Counted from the stretch's first letter, positions 1 through 9,630 are shown. The stretch: DNA of 64,000 bases from an uncultured Bacteroidia bacterium (GCA_902800965.1 CADCGK010000014.1:1-64000), one strand, 5' to 3'. A program made the numbers and translations. Notes: generated from the letters alone by a model not told the origin.

Positions 1-91
1 TTTTTCCTTTACGTGCAACTATTTTCGCAACTTTTTTTCATTTATTTTCAAATTATTTTCCTCCACCTTGACTATCAGCGAAATACAAACA

Positions 92-124
92 CAAAAAAAG
101 GCTGATCAATCATGATCAGCCTTT
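92..124 (-). terminator. Rho-independent terminator of mscL
   Basis: A perfect 12-bp stem (97-108 with 113-124, loop ATCA) lies just downstream of the mscL stop. Read on the minus strand it is followed by a run of U made by the A tract at 93-99. It ends mscL transcription. Confidence 0.85.
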
Positions 125-143
125 AAACTAGAGGGGGTTAGCC

Positions 144-563
144 TTAATCTTTCTTCAACAAATCGCGGATTTCGGTCAACAATTTGACATCCTCTGATGG
201 TTCAGCGGGAGCAGGCTCTGGAGCAGGCTCTTCTTTCTTCTTCATCTTATTCATGCCTTTAACCACCAAGAAGATGCAGAAGGCGATAATGATGAAGTCA
301 AAGATCACTTGGATGAAGTTACCCCAAGTAAGTGCCAGCTCGGGTTTGACAACTTCCTCCCCATTCATCACTGCTTCACGAATCACCCACTTCCAATCGG
401 TGAAAGTAAGTCCTCCCGTAGCTGCACTGATGAGTGGCATGATGATGTCAGACACCAACGAAGTGACAATCTTGCCAAATGCGCCACCGATGACAACACC
501 GATAGCCATGTCCACGACATTGCCCTTAACGGCAAATTCCTTGAATTCTTTTAAAAGTCCCAT
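144..563 (-). CDS. mscL: Large-conductance mechanosensitive channel MscL
   Basis: This 139-residue inner-membrane channel opens under membrane tension to release solutes during hypo-osmotic shock. The N-terminus ([20 protein letters not shown]) is the conserved MscL amphipathic helix leading into TM1 ([16 protein letters not shown]). TM2 follows around residues 80-103 ([20 protein letters not shown]). A Glu/Pro/Ala-rich linker and a C-terminal helix ([16 protein letters not shown]) match the cytoplasmic bundle. The length is normal. The gene has its own promoter-like TAnnTTTG element at 608-615 and its own terminator, so it is probably monocistronic. Confidence 0.97.
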   Translation of the reverse strand: MGLLKEFKEFAVKGNVVDMAIGVVIGGAFGKIVTSLVSDIIMPLISAATGGLTFTDWKWVIREAVMNGEEVVKPELALTWGNFIQVIFDFIIIAFCIFLVVKGMNKMKKKEEPAPEPAPAEPSEDVKLLTEIRDLLKKD

Positions 564-607
564 GATTAGAAATATTAAGTGTTATACCTTATAATAATAC
601 GTTTTTG

Positions 608-615
608 CAAAAATA
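608..615 (-). promoter_or_regulatory. Predicted -7 promoter element for mscL
   Basis: TATTTTTG on the minus strand fits the Bacteroidota -7 consensus TAnnTTTG. It lies 45 bases upstream of the mscL start, between the mscL start and the end of prfC. No clear -33 element was seen. Confidence 0.55.
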
Positions 616-632
616 GAAAAATAATACAAACA

Positions 633-2207
633 TCAAAACTCCGAAGTAAAATGAAATTCAATGTCAGGGTATTTTTCCATGGCAATCTGCAAAGCATACG
701 GCGATTCGGCCAGGAACACGTCTCTGCCTTCTTTGTCTTCGGCCAGATTCAAAGCCTTTCTGGTTTTAAAATCTTTCAATTGTTCATCATTCTCACTGGT
801 GATCCAGGCGGTTTTATACAGTGAGATGGGTTCGTAACGACAAGAAGCATTGTACTCATGCAGCAAACGGTACTGGATCACCTCAAATTGGAGTTCTCCC
901 ACCGTACCAATAATCTTCCTGCCAGTCATTTTGCCCGTGAAGAGTTGGGCAACGCCCTCATCCGTCAACTGCTCAAGGCCTTTGGCGAGCTGCTTTGCTT
1001 TCATTGGGTCGGCATTCTCAACATAACGGAATTGCTCTGGCGAAAAGCTCGGGATGCCTTTATAATTAAGGATCTCACCCTCAGTCAAAGTATCACCGAT
1101 CTTAAAGTTTCCCGCATCATACAAGCCCACAATGTCGCCAGGGTAAGCCTCATCGAGCACCGATTTCTTTTGAGCCATGAAAGCGGTGGGGTTGGCAAAC
1201 TTCAACTCACGACGTTGGCGCACATGGAAATAGTTCTTATTACGCTCAAATCGGCCCGATACCACTCTCACGAAAGCAATACGATCGCGATGGTTAGGAT
1301 CCATGTTGGCATGGATCTTAAAGACAAAACCCGTGAATTTTTCCTCTGTCGGCTCAATATGACGCTCTTCCGTATCGCGTCCAATTGGCGTGGGAGCAAT
1401 TTGAATAAAGCAATCCAGCAGCTCCTTGACACCGAAGTTATTCAACGCGGAACCAAAGAAGACAGGACAGATATCACCATTTAGATAAGCCTCACGCGAA
1501 AACTGATCGTACACTCCTTGAACAAGATCCGTCTCATTCCTTAAGGTCTCAGCATCCTCTCCAATCATCTTGTCCAACTCTGGATTATTCAAGTCATCAA
1601 AAGCGATGCCTTGTGTGATGTGCTGTTTGTCAGAATTGAAAAGATACAGGCTCTTGTCATAGATGCTGTAAACGCCTTTGAACTTCGGTCCCATGTTGAT
1701 CGGCCAGCTCAACGGCGTTAAACGGAGATTTAGTTTTTGCTCGATCTCGTCCAGCAATTCAAAAGCATCTTTGCCTGGACGATCCATTTTGTTGATGAAA
1801 ACAATGATGGGAGTGTTTCGCATCCGGCACACCTCAACCAACTTCTCGGTCTGCGACTCCACACCTTTGGCGGCATCGATCACCACGATCACACTATCAA
1901 CTGCAGTCAGCGTCCTAAAAGTATCCTCCGCAAAATCCTTGTGACCAGGGGTGTCCAAAATGTTAATTTTGATTCCCTGATAATCAAAGCCCATCACTGA
2001 AGTTGCAACCGAGATACCACGCTGTCTCTCAATCTCCATCCAGTCGGAAGTGGCAGTCTTACGTATCTTGTTCGACTTCACGGCACCAGCCACCTGAATA
2101 GCGCCGCCATAAAGCAAGAGTTTCTCTGTTAAGGTAGTCTTACCGGCGTCAGGGTGGCTCACGATGGCGAAGGTCCTGCGCCTGTTGATTTCATCAATAA
2201 ACGACAT
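633..2207 (-). CDS. prfC: Peptide chain release factor 3 (RF3)
   Basis: RF3 is the translational GTPase that removes RF1/RF2 from the ribosome after peptide release. The protein has 524 residues, the usual length. The P-loop SHPDAGKTT is at residues 17-25, the switch II motif DTPGH at 85-89 and NKMD at 139-142. The [23 protein letters not shown] switch I region is typical of RF3 rather than EF-G. The C-terminal half (from about residue 290) carries the RF3-specific domains 2 and 3. A TAnnTTTG element at 2233-2240 suggests its own promoter. Confidence 0.97.
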   Translation of the reverse strand: MSFIDEINRRRTFAIVSHPDAGKTTLTEKLLLYGGAIQVAGAVKSNKIRKTATSDWMEIERQRGISVATSVMGFDYQGIKINILDTPGHKDFAEDTFRTLTAVDSVIVVIDAAKGVESQTEKLVEVCRMRNTPIIVFINKMDRPGKDAFELLDEIEQKLNLRLTPLSWPINMGPKFKGVYSIYDKSLYLFNSDKQHITQGIAFDDLNNPELDKMIGEDAETLRNETDLVQGVYDQFSREAYLNGDICPVFFGSALNNFGVKELLDCFIQIAPTPIGRDTEERHIEPTEEKFTGFVFKIHANMDPNHRDRIAFVRVVSGRFERNKNYFHVRQRRELKFANPTAFMAQKKSVLDEAYPGDIVGLYDAGNFKIGDTLTEGEILNYKGIPSFSPEQFRYVENADPMKAKQLAKGLEQLTDEGVAQLFTGKMTGRKIIGTVGELQFEVIQYRLLHEYNASCRYEPISLYKTAWITSENDEQLKDFKTRKALNLAEDKEGRDVFLAESPYALQIAMEKYPDIEFHFTSEF

Positions 2208-2232
2208 TATGATATTCCTTCAAAATAGTTTG

Positions 2233-2240
2233 CAAAAATA
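2233..2240 (-). promoter_or_regulatory. Predicted -7 promoter element for prfC
   Basis: TATTTTTG on the minus strand, 26 bases upstream of the prfC start codon, matches TAnnTTTG. Confidence 0.55.
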
Positions 2241-2265
2241 GCAATAAAAGAGACGCGAGGCAAAT

Positions 2266-3426
2266 TCAATCCGTCCACTTGTTGAAATTCGATAGACGTT
2301 TCGTCATATCTCCATGAAGCTTGAGCACAAACAAACTGTCGCTCTTCGGCAGGCTAAAATCATACCTATTATTAATATAAGGTATGGTTGGAATGATATA
2401 ATAATGGTACTTTCCGTGAATCTTCCCTTTATGAACATAATACGGCATGTAATCTGTCGCAATGACCCTTTTTGAAAAGCGGTTTACCTGTGCCCTGATC
2501 ATAATTCCACCTCTGGCATCGGCATCTTTTTGGTTCGAAATAAAGTTGCCCATAGAATAATAGGTAACCACGGGTTTCCCTTCAGGAGAAAACACAGTGT
2601 CCGCATCCTGAACAACATGAGGATGGCCTCCGATAATGAGATCCGCACCCTGACGAGCCAGAAATCGAGCATAAGCCTGCTGATAGCGATCCGCCTTTAA
2701 TTGGTATTCATTACCCCAATGGATATAAACCACTTTCAGATCCACCCCCAGTTCTTCAAGTTTTTGGAAATCGCGAGCCACTTCCAAGGTGTCCATCATG
2801 TTGATCACCGTAGGCGGCCTAACACTAATACCATTCGTACCGTAAGTCATATTGAGGAAGCCTATCCTCATCCCTTTCACTTCCACCACCAAAGGATAAG
2901 TGGTATCACGGCTCGCGGCGTCCACATAACTGCCGGCATGCAACATGCCGATGCTATCCAATTTCCGTATCGTTCGATCCACACCTTTTTTACCATGGTC
3001 CACCACGTGATTATTGGCAGTAAAGATCACATCAAAACCGACTTTCTGCAGGTCAAAAAGCAACTCATCAGGGAAAGAAAAACAGGGAAATGAGGTGTAT
3101 GGCTTCCCGGCCATGGTGTATTCCAAATTGGCCAAAGCCAGATCGGCCTCCTGAATATAAGGCTCTACAAATTGGAAACACTCTCGGAATTCAAAGATAC
3201 CAGTAGCAGGATTGAACGCGGCGGTCCGCATGGGAGAATGGCCCATGACATCTCCGGCAAAGACCAGTGTGACCACACTGTCGGCAAGATACGCCTCCCT
3301 ATCCTTGTACTCGCAACCACGCAAAGCCATCTCTTCATGGGTTAGACAGGTAAAAAGCACCACCCAAACCAAAACGACAAACGAAAGGCACAGCAACAGC
3401 TGCCGACTCTTAGCTTTTGTGTTCAT
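2266..3426 (-). CDS. CapA-family (PGA_cap) metallophosphatase-like protein
   Basis: The family is related to CapA/PgsA of poly-gamma-glutamate capsule synthesis and has a calcineurin-like phosphoesterase fold. Visible motifs are FAGDVMGHS (residues 56-64), ANLEYT (99-104), ANNHVVDHG (137-145) and GGHPHVVQ near residue 240. The N-terminus has one hydrophobic segment (about residues 9-26), so the protein is membrane-anchored or exported. I chose ATG 3426; a TTG two codons upstream is possible. No capB, capC or pgsE is nearby, so a role in capsule synthesis is not supported by context. The start codon lies only a few bases from the tRNA-Asp terminator. Confidence 0.85.
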   Translation of the reverse strand: MNTKAKSRQLLLCLSFVVLVWVVLFTCLTHEEMALRGCEYKDREAYLADSVVTLVFAGDVMGHSPMRTAAFNPATGIFEFRECFQFVEPYIQEADLALANLEYTMAGKPYTSFPCFSFPDELLFDLQKVGFDVIFTANNHVVDHGKKGVDRTIRKLDSIGMLHAGSYVDAASRDTTYPLVVEVKGMRIGFLNMTYGTNGISVRPPTVINMMDTLEVARDFQKLEELGVDLKVVYIHWGNEYQLKADRYQQAYARFLARQGADLIIGGHPHVVQDADTVFSPEGKPVVTYYSMGNFISNQKDADARGGIMIRAQVNRFSKRVIATDYMPYYVHKGKIHGKYHYYIIPTIPYINNRYDFSLPKSDSLFVLKLHGDMTKRLSNFNKWTD

Positions 3427-3430
3427 ATAC

Positions 3431-3461
3431 AAAAAAAGCGCAGGTCTTCGAGACTTGCGCT
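3431..3461 (-). terminator. Terminator of tRNA-Asp
   Basis: An 11-bp hairpin with one mismatch (arms 3437-3447 and 3451-3461) is followed on the minus strand by seven U residues (A tract 3431-3437). It lies 5 bases past the tRNA 3' end and directly before the CapA-family start codon. Confidence 0.8.
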
Positions 3462-3466
3462 TCAGC

Positions 3467-3540
3467 GGTCCGGACGAGGCTCGAACTCGCGACCTCCTGC
3501 GTGACAGGCAGGCATTCTAACCAAACTGAACTACCGGACC
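3467..3540 (-). tRNA. tRNA-Asp (anticodon GTC)
   Basis: This is a 74-nt cloverleaf on the minus strand. The 7-bp acceptor is GGTCCGG/CCGGACC, the anticodon stem is CCTGC/GCAGG with loop CTGTCAC (anticodon GTC), and the T arm contains GTTCGAG. CCA is not encoded. A promoter-like TACCTTTG sits at 3580-3587 with a TTG 19 bases further upstream. Confidence 0.96.
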
Positions 3541-3579
3541 AACCTTGAAAAAGAACCTTATTTCTTTGCTTTGCGGATG

Positions 3580-3587
3580 CAAAGGTA
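3580..3587 (-). promoter_or_regulatory. Predicted promoter of tRNA-Asp
   Basis: TACCTTTG (-7) on the minus strand has a TTG exactly 19 bases upstream, the spacing expected for a Bacteroidota sigma-ABfr promoter. It lies 40 bases upstream of the tRNA. Confidence 0.65.
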
Positions 3588-3655
3588 CTACCATTTTTGA
3601 AATGCACAAGCATTTTTTCTGTTTTTTTTGCAAAATTTTTATATTATGTTGATTA

Positions 3656-5770
3656 TCAGGAATATATTTTACACTCAAAATACCCGTCTTTAAGATTATG
3701 ATAAGGCACACCGTATTTTTCCGCCTGACGAATCCATTCACAGGCCAAATAATCCGGAACAGATCCGTCAATTAAAAGCATCCCAACTTGATATGAATTA
3801 TTAACACGACAAAGGTCGGGCCTTTGTTTCTCGCGAACCACCAGGTAATCAACGGCAACCCGTTGAGAGCAGCCATCAACAGCAATTACCGGATCCCAAA
3901 ATGCTGCCACCACACCTTTAAACGAAAACAACCACGCCTTTTTACACACTGATTCCGCAGAAAAATCATCATTCAATGTAAAACACGGAGGATTCATCGT
4001 CAAGTATTGCTTTGCCCAAAAACCTTTCAAACTATAATCAATCAAAGAAGGATCACTTAGCAATGACTCATCACACACCAAAACATGAGAGCCGTTAGAA
4101 ACAAAGTCTATGGCTGTGTGTTTACTCAATGAATAGAAAACAAGACGGTTTTCACTTAACGCTTTCTGGCTAGTGAACGCCAACGAAATCGAAAACACTG
4201 CTGATAATGCCAACAGTTCAATCATCATTCGTTTCTTTCTCAAATTCACAAACAGCCAAAACAGCAGCAGCAACAGCAAACTTAAACCAAACTGATAATC
4301 ATCCATATAAAGTCCTTTTACTAAGGAAAAAGGCAGCATTTTAACTCCTGAAACCACACCATTCATAAGACGAAGCATTAGCCAAACGATCTTCCCAAAA
4401 ACGACACCCAACATCGGAACCCAAGAAAACATCAGCAATAACATGCCAGCCAAAATCACCAAAAAAGAAAGAGGAGTCATGAAAAGATTACTCAACCAAA
4501 AATAAGGGGTGAACTGATTGAAATAATAAATAGTGAAGGGCATCGTAGATATTTGTGCGGCTATTGACACGGCAGTGATTTCCCAGAGTTTATCCAACAG
4601 CTTGTTTTTAATATAAAGCAGATTATATATCCTCTTTTGCAACAAGACAATTCCTATCACGGCAACATAAGAAAGCTGAAATCCAATAGCAAATAGGTTA
4701 TTCGGATTGATAAGCAACAACACAAAAGCGGACGCTCCGATTGAGTTCAAGGCAAAACCTTTCCGATGGACCAATTCACCAACAATCAAGAAAGAAATCA
4801 TCAGTGCGGAACGCATCACTGAAGGTGACAGTCCTGTCAATAAGGCGTAAAACCAGATCAAGACCAGCAAGGCCAACTTCTTGGCGAATGCCGCTTTCTT
4901 TCCTCTCCCCAAAAAGCCAAGGAAAAAGGAAGCCAACAAATAAACGATACCCACATGCATCCCCGATACGCAAAGGATATGCATGGCACCGGCAGCCACA
5001 AAATTCTGGCGCACTTGTGCGGGAAGGCTCTCGTCATAACCTAAAAGGATGGCTGCTCCTATACCAAATTCTTCTTCAGTAATGCCGTTACTTCGCAAAA
5101 CCTCCAGCAAACGGTCACGGAAACGATAAGCAAAAGCAAAAATCGGATTGCATTCCTGAAAACCAGTATTTTCCCAGCTCCCTTTTTTCAAATAGATCCT
5201 GCCCGTCACCCCTCTCCTTTCCAAATATTTACGATAATCAAATTCCTCAGGATTCAGTGGAGGGGGTACATCTTCAATTGGAGATGAGAAAAACAACATG
5301 TCACCATATTCCAGCCTCAAAGCTTCTTCAGACTTTTGGAAATAGGCTATCACTTTTCCCGAAACCTTGATTTCCAACGAGTCATTTCTAAAACCTTCCA
5401 ATTCCATTAATACTTTTACTGATTTCTCCTTTTCAGTTGGCGGATCATAAACACGAGCCATATATAGGCCACATTGTTCCGATAAATTGCCAAAGTATTC
5501 CCTTCGTGAAGTGACATCCTGCAAACAACATCGATAATACCCAAGATAAGCAAAAACGAGCATTGTCAGCACGCCAAACAGCCACCTACCATGATACTTC
5601 AAAGCACGAGAAAGAAGTATTTCCGAGGACAACAATACAAGCAACACAATAAAAAGCGAGATCTTATCATGGTTCACCACTCCAATGGCGTCAAACAACA
5701 GAACGCCAATGACCAATGGAATAACAAGCCTTAAAAAAGGATATTTGCTCCAATTCATAACCATTGCCAA
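3656..5770 (-). CDS. comEC: ComEC/Rec2-family DNA uptake channel protein
   Basis: ComEC forms the inner-membrane channel for single-stranded DNA in natural transformation. The 704-residue protein has an N-terminal DUF4131 region with three hydrophobic segments (residues 1-75) and a soluble OB-like part. The multi-helix Competence domain (about 225-530) contains the motif CVSGMHVGIVYLL. The C-terminal 150 residues lack the HxHxDH metallo-beta-lactamase motif found in long ComEC proteins. It is the last gene of a minus-strand run after lpxB (59-base gap). The DNA is visibly more AT-rich than the operon upstream. Confidence 0.88.
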   Translation of the reverse strand: MAMVMNWSKYPFLRLVIPLVIGVLLFDAIGVVNHDKISLFIVLLVLLSSEILLSRALKYHGRWLFGVLTMLVFAYLGYYRCCLQDVTSRREYFGNLSEQCGLYMARVYDPPTEKEKSVKVLMELEGFRNDSLEIKVSGKVIAYFQKSEEALRLEYGDMLFFSSPIEDVPPPLNPEEFDYRKYLERRGVTGRIYLKKGSWENTGFQECNPIFAFAYRFRDRLLEVLRSNGITEEEFGIGAAILLGYDESLPAQVRQNFVAAGAMHILCVSGMHVGIVYLLASFFLGFLGRGKKAAFAKKLALLVLIWFYALLTGLSPSVMRSALMISFLIVGELVHRKGFALNSIGASAFVLLLINPNNLFAIGFQLSYVAVIGIVLLQKRIYNLLYIKNKLLDKLWEITAVSIAAQISTMPFTIYYFNQFTPYFWLSNLFMTPLSFLVILAGMLLLMFSWVPMLGVVFGKIVWLMLRLMNGVVSGVKMLPFSLVKGLYMDDYQFGLSLLLLLLFWLFVNLRKKRMMIELLALSAVFSISLAFTSQKALSENRLVFYSLSKHTAIDFVSNGSHVLVCDESLLSDPSLIDYSLKGFWAKQYLTMNPPCFTLNDDFSAESVCKKAWLFSFKGVVAAFWDPVIAVDGCSQRVAVDYLVVREKQRPDLCRVNNSYQVGMLLIDGSVPDYLACEWIRQAEKYGVPYHNLKDGYFECKIYS

Positions 5771-5829
5771 AATTTTGGCGCAAGTTACGAATTATTAATT
5801 AAACATTAATATATTTAATTAATACATTA

Positions 5830-6945
5830 TTATTTTATCATATCAACTATCGCTTCAGCTGCTTTTTTTGAGGCCCCCGAATTACCCAATCGTTCTTTAA
5901 GTGTGTCAAGATCCTCAAGAAGACGCCGTTGTTTTTTCCCGTCTTTCAAAAGGCACTCCAGTTCCTTCGTCAGATTCTCTTCGCAAAAGTCTTTTTGGAT
6001 CAGTTCCTTCACCACCTCACGATCCATAATCAAGTTAACAAGACTGATGTATTTCACCTTGATCATGTTTTTGGCAATGAGATAGGAAATGTGGTTGGCT
6101 TTATAGCACACCACTTCGGGGACGGCAAGCAAAGCCGTCTCCAGCGTTGCTGTACCTGAAGTCACAAGTGCCGCACTCGAATTACGAAGCAATTCGTATG
6201 TTTGATTCTCAACCAAACGAACATCCTTGTCGCCGATCATCCGTTGATAAAGATTTTTGTCGAGAGACGAGACGCCAGCGATAACAAACTGATACTGCGG
6301 AAAATGCGGGATCACCTTCAACATTGAGCCAAGCATGCGCTCCACTTCCTGTTTCCTGCTCCCAGGAAGCAATGCTATGATTTCCTTCTTTTCCGAAAGA
6401 TTGTTGCGATGCACAAAACTCAGACGCGGTGTTGTATCAAGTTTCGACATCTCATCCAAGAGAGGATGCCCAACAAAGGTAACATTCACACCGTATTCCT
6501 TATAAAACGGCTCCTCAAAAGGAAGGATCACCAACATTTTATCAACGTATCTTTTGATTTTATACACACGATGTCGTTTCCATGCCCATACCTGAGGCGA
6601 GATGTAATAGCACACCCGCATGTTTTTCTTGTGGGCAAACTTGGCAATACGCAAATTAAACCCTGGGTAATCCACCAAAATCACGACATCTGGTTTGTAA
6701 GCTAGCAGATCAGCCTTGCATTCCTTGATATTGCTCAATACTTTGCCCAGGTTTGCGGCAACTTCCACGAAACCCATGAATGCCATGTGGCGATAGTGTT
6801 TGACCATAGTGGCACCTTGTTTACGCATCAAGTCTCCGCCCCAGGCTCTGAATTCTGCTTCTTTATCCTTTGCCTTGATCTCAGCAATCAGGTTGGCAGC
6901 ATGCAGATCTCCTGATGCCTCCCCTACGATGATATAATACTTCAT
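5830..6945 (-). CDS. lpxB: Lipid-A-disaccharide synthase
   Basis: LpxB joins UDP-2,3-diacylglucosamine and lipid X to form the lipid A disaccharide. It is a GT19 glycosyltransferase peripheral to the inner membrane. The N-terminal KYYIIVGEASGDLHAANL is diagnostic, with PGFNLRIAKF and YISPQVWAWK in the first half and LLPGSRKQEVERML and TSGTATLE in the second. I start it at ATG 6945 because homologs begin with MKYY; an ATG at 6969 would add eight residues. The 371-residue length is normal. It lies in the kdsC-maf-surE-lpxB operon. Confidence 0.96.
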   Translation of the reverse strand: MKYYIIVGEASGDLHAANLIAEIKAKDKEAEFRAWGGDLMRKQGATMVKHYRHMAFMGFVEVAANLGKVLSNIKECKADLLAYKPDVVILVDYPGFNLRIAKFAHKKNMRVCYYISPQVWAWKRHRVYKIKRYVDKMLVILPFEEPFYKEYGVNVTFVGHPLLDEMSKLDTTPRLSFVHRNNLSEKKEIIALLPGSRKQEVERMLGSMLKVIPHFPQYQFVIAGVSSLDKNLYQRMIGDKDVRLVENQTYELLRNSSAALVTSGTATLETALLAVPEVVCYKANHISYLIAKNMIKVKYISLVNLIMDREVVKELIQKDFCEENLTKELECLLKDGKKQRRLLEDLDTLKERLGNSGASKKAAEAIVDMIK

Positions 6946-6961
6946 GACATCATTCTTTCGT

Positions 6962-7207
6962 TCATACAAGGAAAAACACGAGAAGCATGCCGATAAAGGT
7001 AATCATAAGAATTCCCTTGCCGCATTTTTCCATGTTCCATTTTACCATTGCCATCCTGAAAAGGATAATGCCCGGTACAAACGCCAAGAGGTAAGGAGCT
7101 CTGGCATAGGCCTCACCCCATGAAATCAGGGACAGGAGCAAGAAACAAAGGGCAAACACCGCTGCTCCTATCAATAGTCCAATCCAAAATGTATCTTTAA
7201 TTCTCAT
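6962..7207 (-). CDS. Small two/three-helix membrane protein
   Basis: This is an 81-residue hydrophobic protein with apparent membrane segments at about residues 9-28, 38-52 and 65-80. It has no recognised domain. It sits between surE (overlapping its stop by 4 bases) and lpxB, a position where Bacteroidota genomes often carry a short uncharacterised membrane protein. The tight overlap implies translational coupling to surE. Function unknown; a link to envelope lipid synthesis is only suggested by context. Confidence 0.75.
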   Translation of the reverse strand: MRIKDTFWIGLLIGAAVFALCFLLLSLISWGEAYARAPYLLAFVPGIILFRMAMVKWNMEKCGKGILMITFIGMLLVFFLV

Positions 7208-8001
7208 ATCTGTTCAAATATATGTTCAAAACGGCTCATTTCTCCCAAATATTGTTTGGCAGTTAGATCGAAATGGGTCGGAACCAATGAAACATAATTA
7301 TTTTGTAATGCATAATAGTCAGTGTCATCACCATGATCGTCGTACACGAACTTGCCTCCAAGTTTCAGGCAAGTACCGCCTCTTTCATCCTGACATTCGC
7401 TGTAAACCTCAATCCATTTAGCCTTAGCCTGACGACAGATTTTCAATCCCTTGATCGGTTCCTCTCCTCGTTTTGGGAAGTTGACGTTCAAACAAACACC
7501 ATCGGGGAGGCCTTGTTCCAACACGTCTTTGGTAATGGCAGTGATATAAGGGTCAAGATGATCGAAATCGGCATCAAGGTCATAGCAGTCAAGGCTGAAA
7601 CCAATTGCGTTGATGCCATCCATGCATGCCTCGATGGCAGCCGCCATCGTGCCGGAATAAATAACATTGGTGGAGGCATTGGAACCGTGATTAATACCAG
7701 AAACCACTAAATCGGGGATGCGATCCGAAACCCATTGATAGGCAACCTTCACACAATCGACAGGTGTCCCATTGCAAAGATACTCTTTATAGCCGGGTCC
7801 ATGATCAATCAAAACGGCAGTCAAGGTGGGTGTCGTTGTGATGGAATGGCCTTTGGCTGACATCACCTTATCCGTTGAAATAACGAGAAGATCTCCCAAA
7901 GGCCTCATCAGGGAAATAAGTTTTCTCAGGCCTTTGGCCTGATAGCCGTCGTCATTGGTGATCAATATGAGGGGTTTAGCTTGTTCCACGATAACGTTCA
8001 T
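7204..8001 (-). CDS. surE: 5'/3'-nucleotidase SurE
   Basis: SurE is a metal-dependent nucleoside monophosphate phosphatase linked to stationary-phase survival. The metal-binding motif ILITNDDGYQAKGL lies at residues 12-25, and GINHGSNASTNVIYSGTMAAAIEA matches the active-site loop around residue 100. At 265 residues the length is usual. Its stop overlaps the next small gene and its start overlaps the maf stop by 4 bases, so the three are translated from one transcript. Confidence 0.96.
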   Translation of the reverse strand: MNVIVEQAKPLILITNDDGYQAKGLRKLISLMRPLGDLLVISTDKVMSAKGHSITTTPTLTAVLIDHGPGYKEYLCNGTPVDCVKVAYQWVSDRIPDLVVSGINHGSNASTNVIYSGTMAAAIEACMDGINAIGFSLDCYDLDADFDHLDPYITAITKDVLEQGLPDGVCLNVNFPKRGEEPIKGLKICRQAKAKWIEVYSECQDERGGTCLKLGGKFVYDDHGDDTDYYALQNNYVSLVPTHFDLTAKQYLGEMSRFEHIFEQI

Positions 8002-8582
8002 TTTAAACTTTTCAAGGTTTGATACAATTTTCGGGTGGGTAATCCCATGACATTATAGAATGACCCCTGTAGTCCAGAGATGCCCACATAGCCAATCCAT
8101 TCCTGAATGCCATAGGCACCGGCTTTGTCGTAGGGCTTGTAACGATCCACATAATATGCCATCTCCTCAAGATCCAACGGAGCGAAGGTGACTTTGGATA
8201 TGGCCGAGAACGTTTTTGTTTTATCTTTTGTCCTCACCGTGACTCCAGTCACAACATGATGCGACTTTCCAGAGAGTACGTGCAGCATTCTCATGGCATC
8301 CTCACGGTCAGCAGGTTTTCCCAGAATCTCGTTTTCAGCGATCACCACTGTATCAGCCGTGATCAGCAGATAGTTCGGAGGCAGCTCTTCATCGGTAAAA
8401 GCGAGGGACTTCTGCCGGCTCAGATACTCCGGTACCTTTTTGAAAGGCATTTCCGGATAATCCTCAGGTGTTTCTTTAGTTAGGCAAACAAAGCGCACCC
8501 CCATTCCTTTCAGCAACTCCTGACGGCGGGGAGATTTCGAAGCAAGGACTACCGTATAATTTTCAAGATGTTCCAACATCAT
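7998..8582 (-). CDS. maf: Maf-like nucleotide pyrophosphatase
   Basis: Maf proteins hydrolyse non-canonical or methylated nucleoside triphosphates and affect septum formation. The signature VLASKSPRRQELL is at about residues 11-23, followed by ADTVV (75-79) and GKP (87-89). The YDKAGAYGIQEW motif near residue 153 is typical of the YhdE-type dTTP/UTP pyrophosphatase branch. The length of 194 residues is normal. It lies 9 bases downstream of kdsC. Confidence 0.94.
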   Translation of the reverse strand: MMLEHLENYTVVLASKSPRRQELLKGMGVRFVCLTKETPEDYPEMPFKKVPEYLSRQKSLAFTDEELPPNYLLITADTVVIAENEILGKPADREDAMRMLHVLSGKSHHVVTGVTVRTKDKTKTFSAISKVTFAPLDLEEMAYYVDRYKPYDKAGAYGIQEWIGYVGISGLQGSFYNVMGLPTRKLYQTLKSLK

Positions 8583-8591
8583 TACTTGTTT

Positions 8592-9113
8592 TTACCATGA
8601 ATAAGCCTCGGCTGTCAGCCATTTCCCTTGTATCTTGAGTGTCCGCTCAATCACATCACGAACGCAACCGCGTCCTCCAGGGCAGTGGCTTATATAAGCA
8701 CTGATCTGTTTCACCTCCTCGGCGGCATCGGCAGGACATACGGGCACCCCTACCCTTTGCATCACCTTGAGATCGGGAATGTCATCCCCCATATAGATGA
8801 CTTGATTAGGGGTCAAGTGGTACTGCTCCATGTATTCTTCAAGTTTCAACACTTTATCGGGGACTCCTGTGAACACATCCTTGACGCCCAACATGTTCAG
8901 CCTTTTCGTAATGTTGGTAACGACTGCGCCAGAAATAACAGCGAGGTGAAAGCCCAGCTTACTTGCCAATTGAAGTGCGTATCCATCTTTCACATTGGAA
9001 GTCCTGAGCGGATCGCCGTTGCTGTCCATATATACCGTGCCATCGGTCATCACTCCATCATAATCAAAAATGAAAGTATTGACTTCCGACAACATTTTAT
9101 TCAGTTCGTTCAT
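8592..9113 (-). CDS. kdsC: KdsC-type HAD phosphatase (KDO-8-phosphate phosphatase)
   Basis: KdsC removes phosphate from 3-deoxy-D-manno-octulosonate 8-phosphate in the LPS core pathway. The catalytic motif FDYDGVMTDG has its aspartates at residues 17 and 19. SNVKDGYAL, VISG and GDDIPDLKVM are family motifs, and the tail GGRGCVRDVIE is characteristic of KdsC. ATG 9113 gives the usual 173 residues; an upstream in-frame ATG at 9182 would add an unconserved extension. It heads the operon running to comEC and is divergent from rsfS. Confidence 0.92.
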   Translation of the reverse strand: MNELNKMLSEVNTFIFDYDGVMTDGTVYMDSNGDPLRTSNVKDGYALQLASKLGFHLAVISGAVVTNITKRLNMLGVKDVFTGVPDKVLKLEEYMEQYHLTPNQVIYMGDDIPDLKVMQRVGVPVCPADAAEEVKQISAYISHCPGGRGCVRDVIERTLKIQGKWLTAEAYSW

Positions 9114-9197
9114 GCGTGCTTCTATTTGGATGCACGAAATTAGGCATTTTTTGCCATATCCCACTAAAAAAAATGGCAACAATCAAACTATTTTGTG

Positions 9198-9205
9198 TAC
9201 TTTTG
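9198..9205 (+). promoter_or_regulatory. Predicted -7 promoter element for rsfS-ftsH
   Basis: TACTTTTG matches TAnnTTTG and lies 35 bases before the rsfS start, in the short divergent region between kdsC and rsfS. Confidence 0.55.
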
Positions 9206-9239
9206 TATTTTATTAGAAAAACTAACGAAACATCTAACA

Positions 9240-9617
9240 ATGAGAATTAGACATCAGTCTGAAAACACTGAACAGCTTGTGGCCACCATTGTTGAGGCCA
9301 TGGATTCCTTAAAAGGAAAAGAAATCGTCACCCTAGATCTCAGGGAAACAGGCACCAATGTTACCGATTATTTTGTGATCTGTCATGCCAATTCCAAGAC
9401 CCAGGTCGATGCCATCGCCGATAAAATCATCGATGAAGTAAGAGACAAGGTCGGAATCAAGCCTTACCATATCGAAGGCAGGGACAACACCGAGTGGATT
9501 TTGATCGACTTCGTGGATGTCGTAGTACACGTGTTTTTGCAATCCATGCGCAGCTATTATCAGCTTGAAGAACTTTGGGCTGACGCAGAGAAGATTGTGA
9601 ACGGAGAAAACAACTGA
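9240..9617 (+). CDS. rsfS: Ribosomal silencing factor RsfS
   Basis: RsfS binds ribosomal protein uL14 and blocks subunit joining when nutrients are scarce. The 125-residue protein shows the family landmarks VTLDLRETGTNVTDYFVICH, the GRDNTEWILIDFVDVVVHVF core and the C-terminal YYQLEELWADA. ATG 9240 was chosen because upstream residues of the longer reading frame (from 9195) are not conserved. ftsH follows 13 bases downstream, a common Bacteroidota arrangement. Confidence 0.95.
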   Translation: MRIRHQSENTEQLVATIVEAMDSLKGKEIVTLDLRETGTNVTDYFVICHANSKTQVDAIADKIIDEVRDKVGIKPYHIEGRDNTEWILIDFVDVVVHVFLQSMRSYYQLEELWADAEKIVNGENN

Positions 9618-9630
9618 TTTTAGTATTTTT

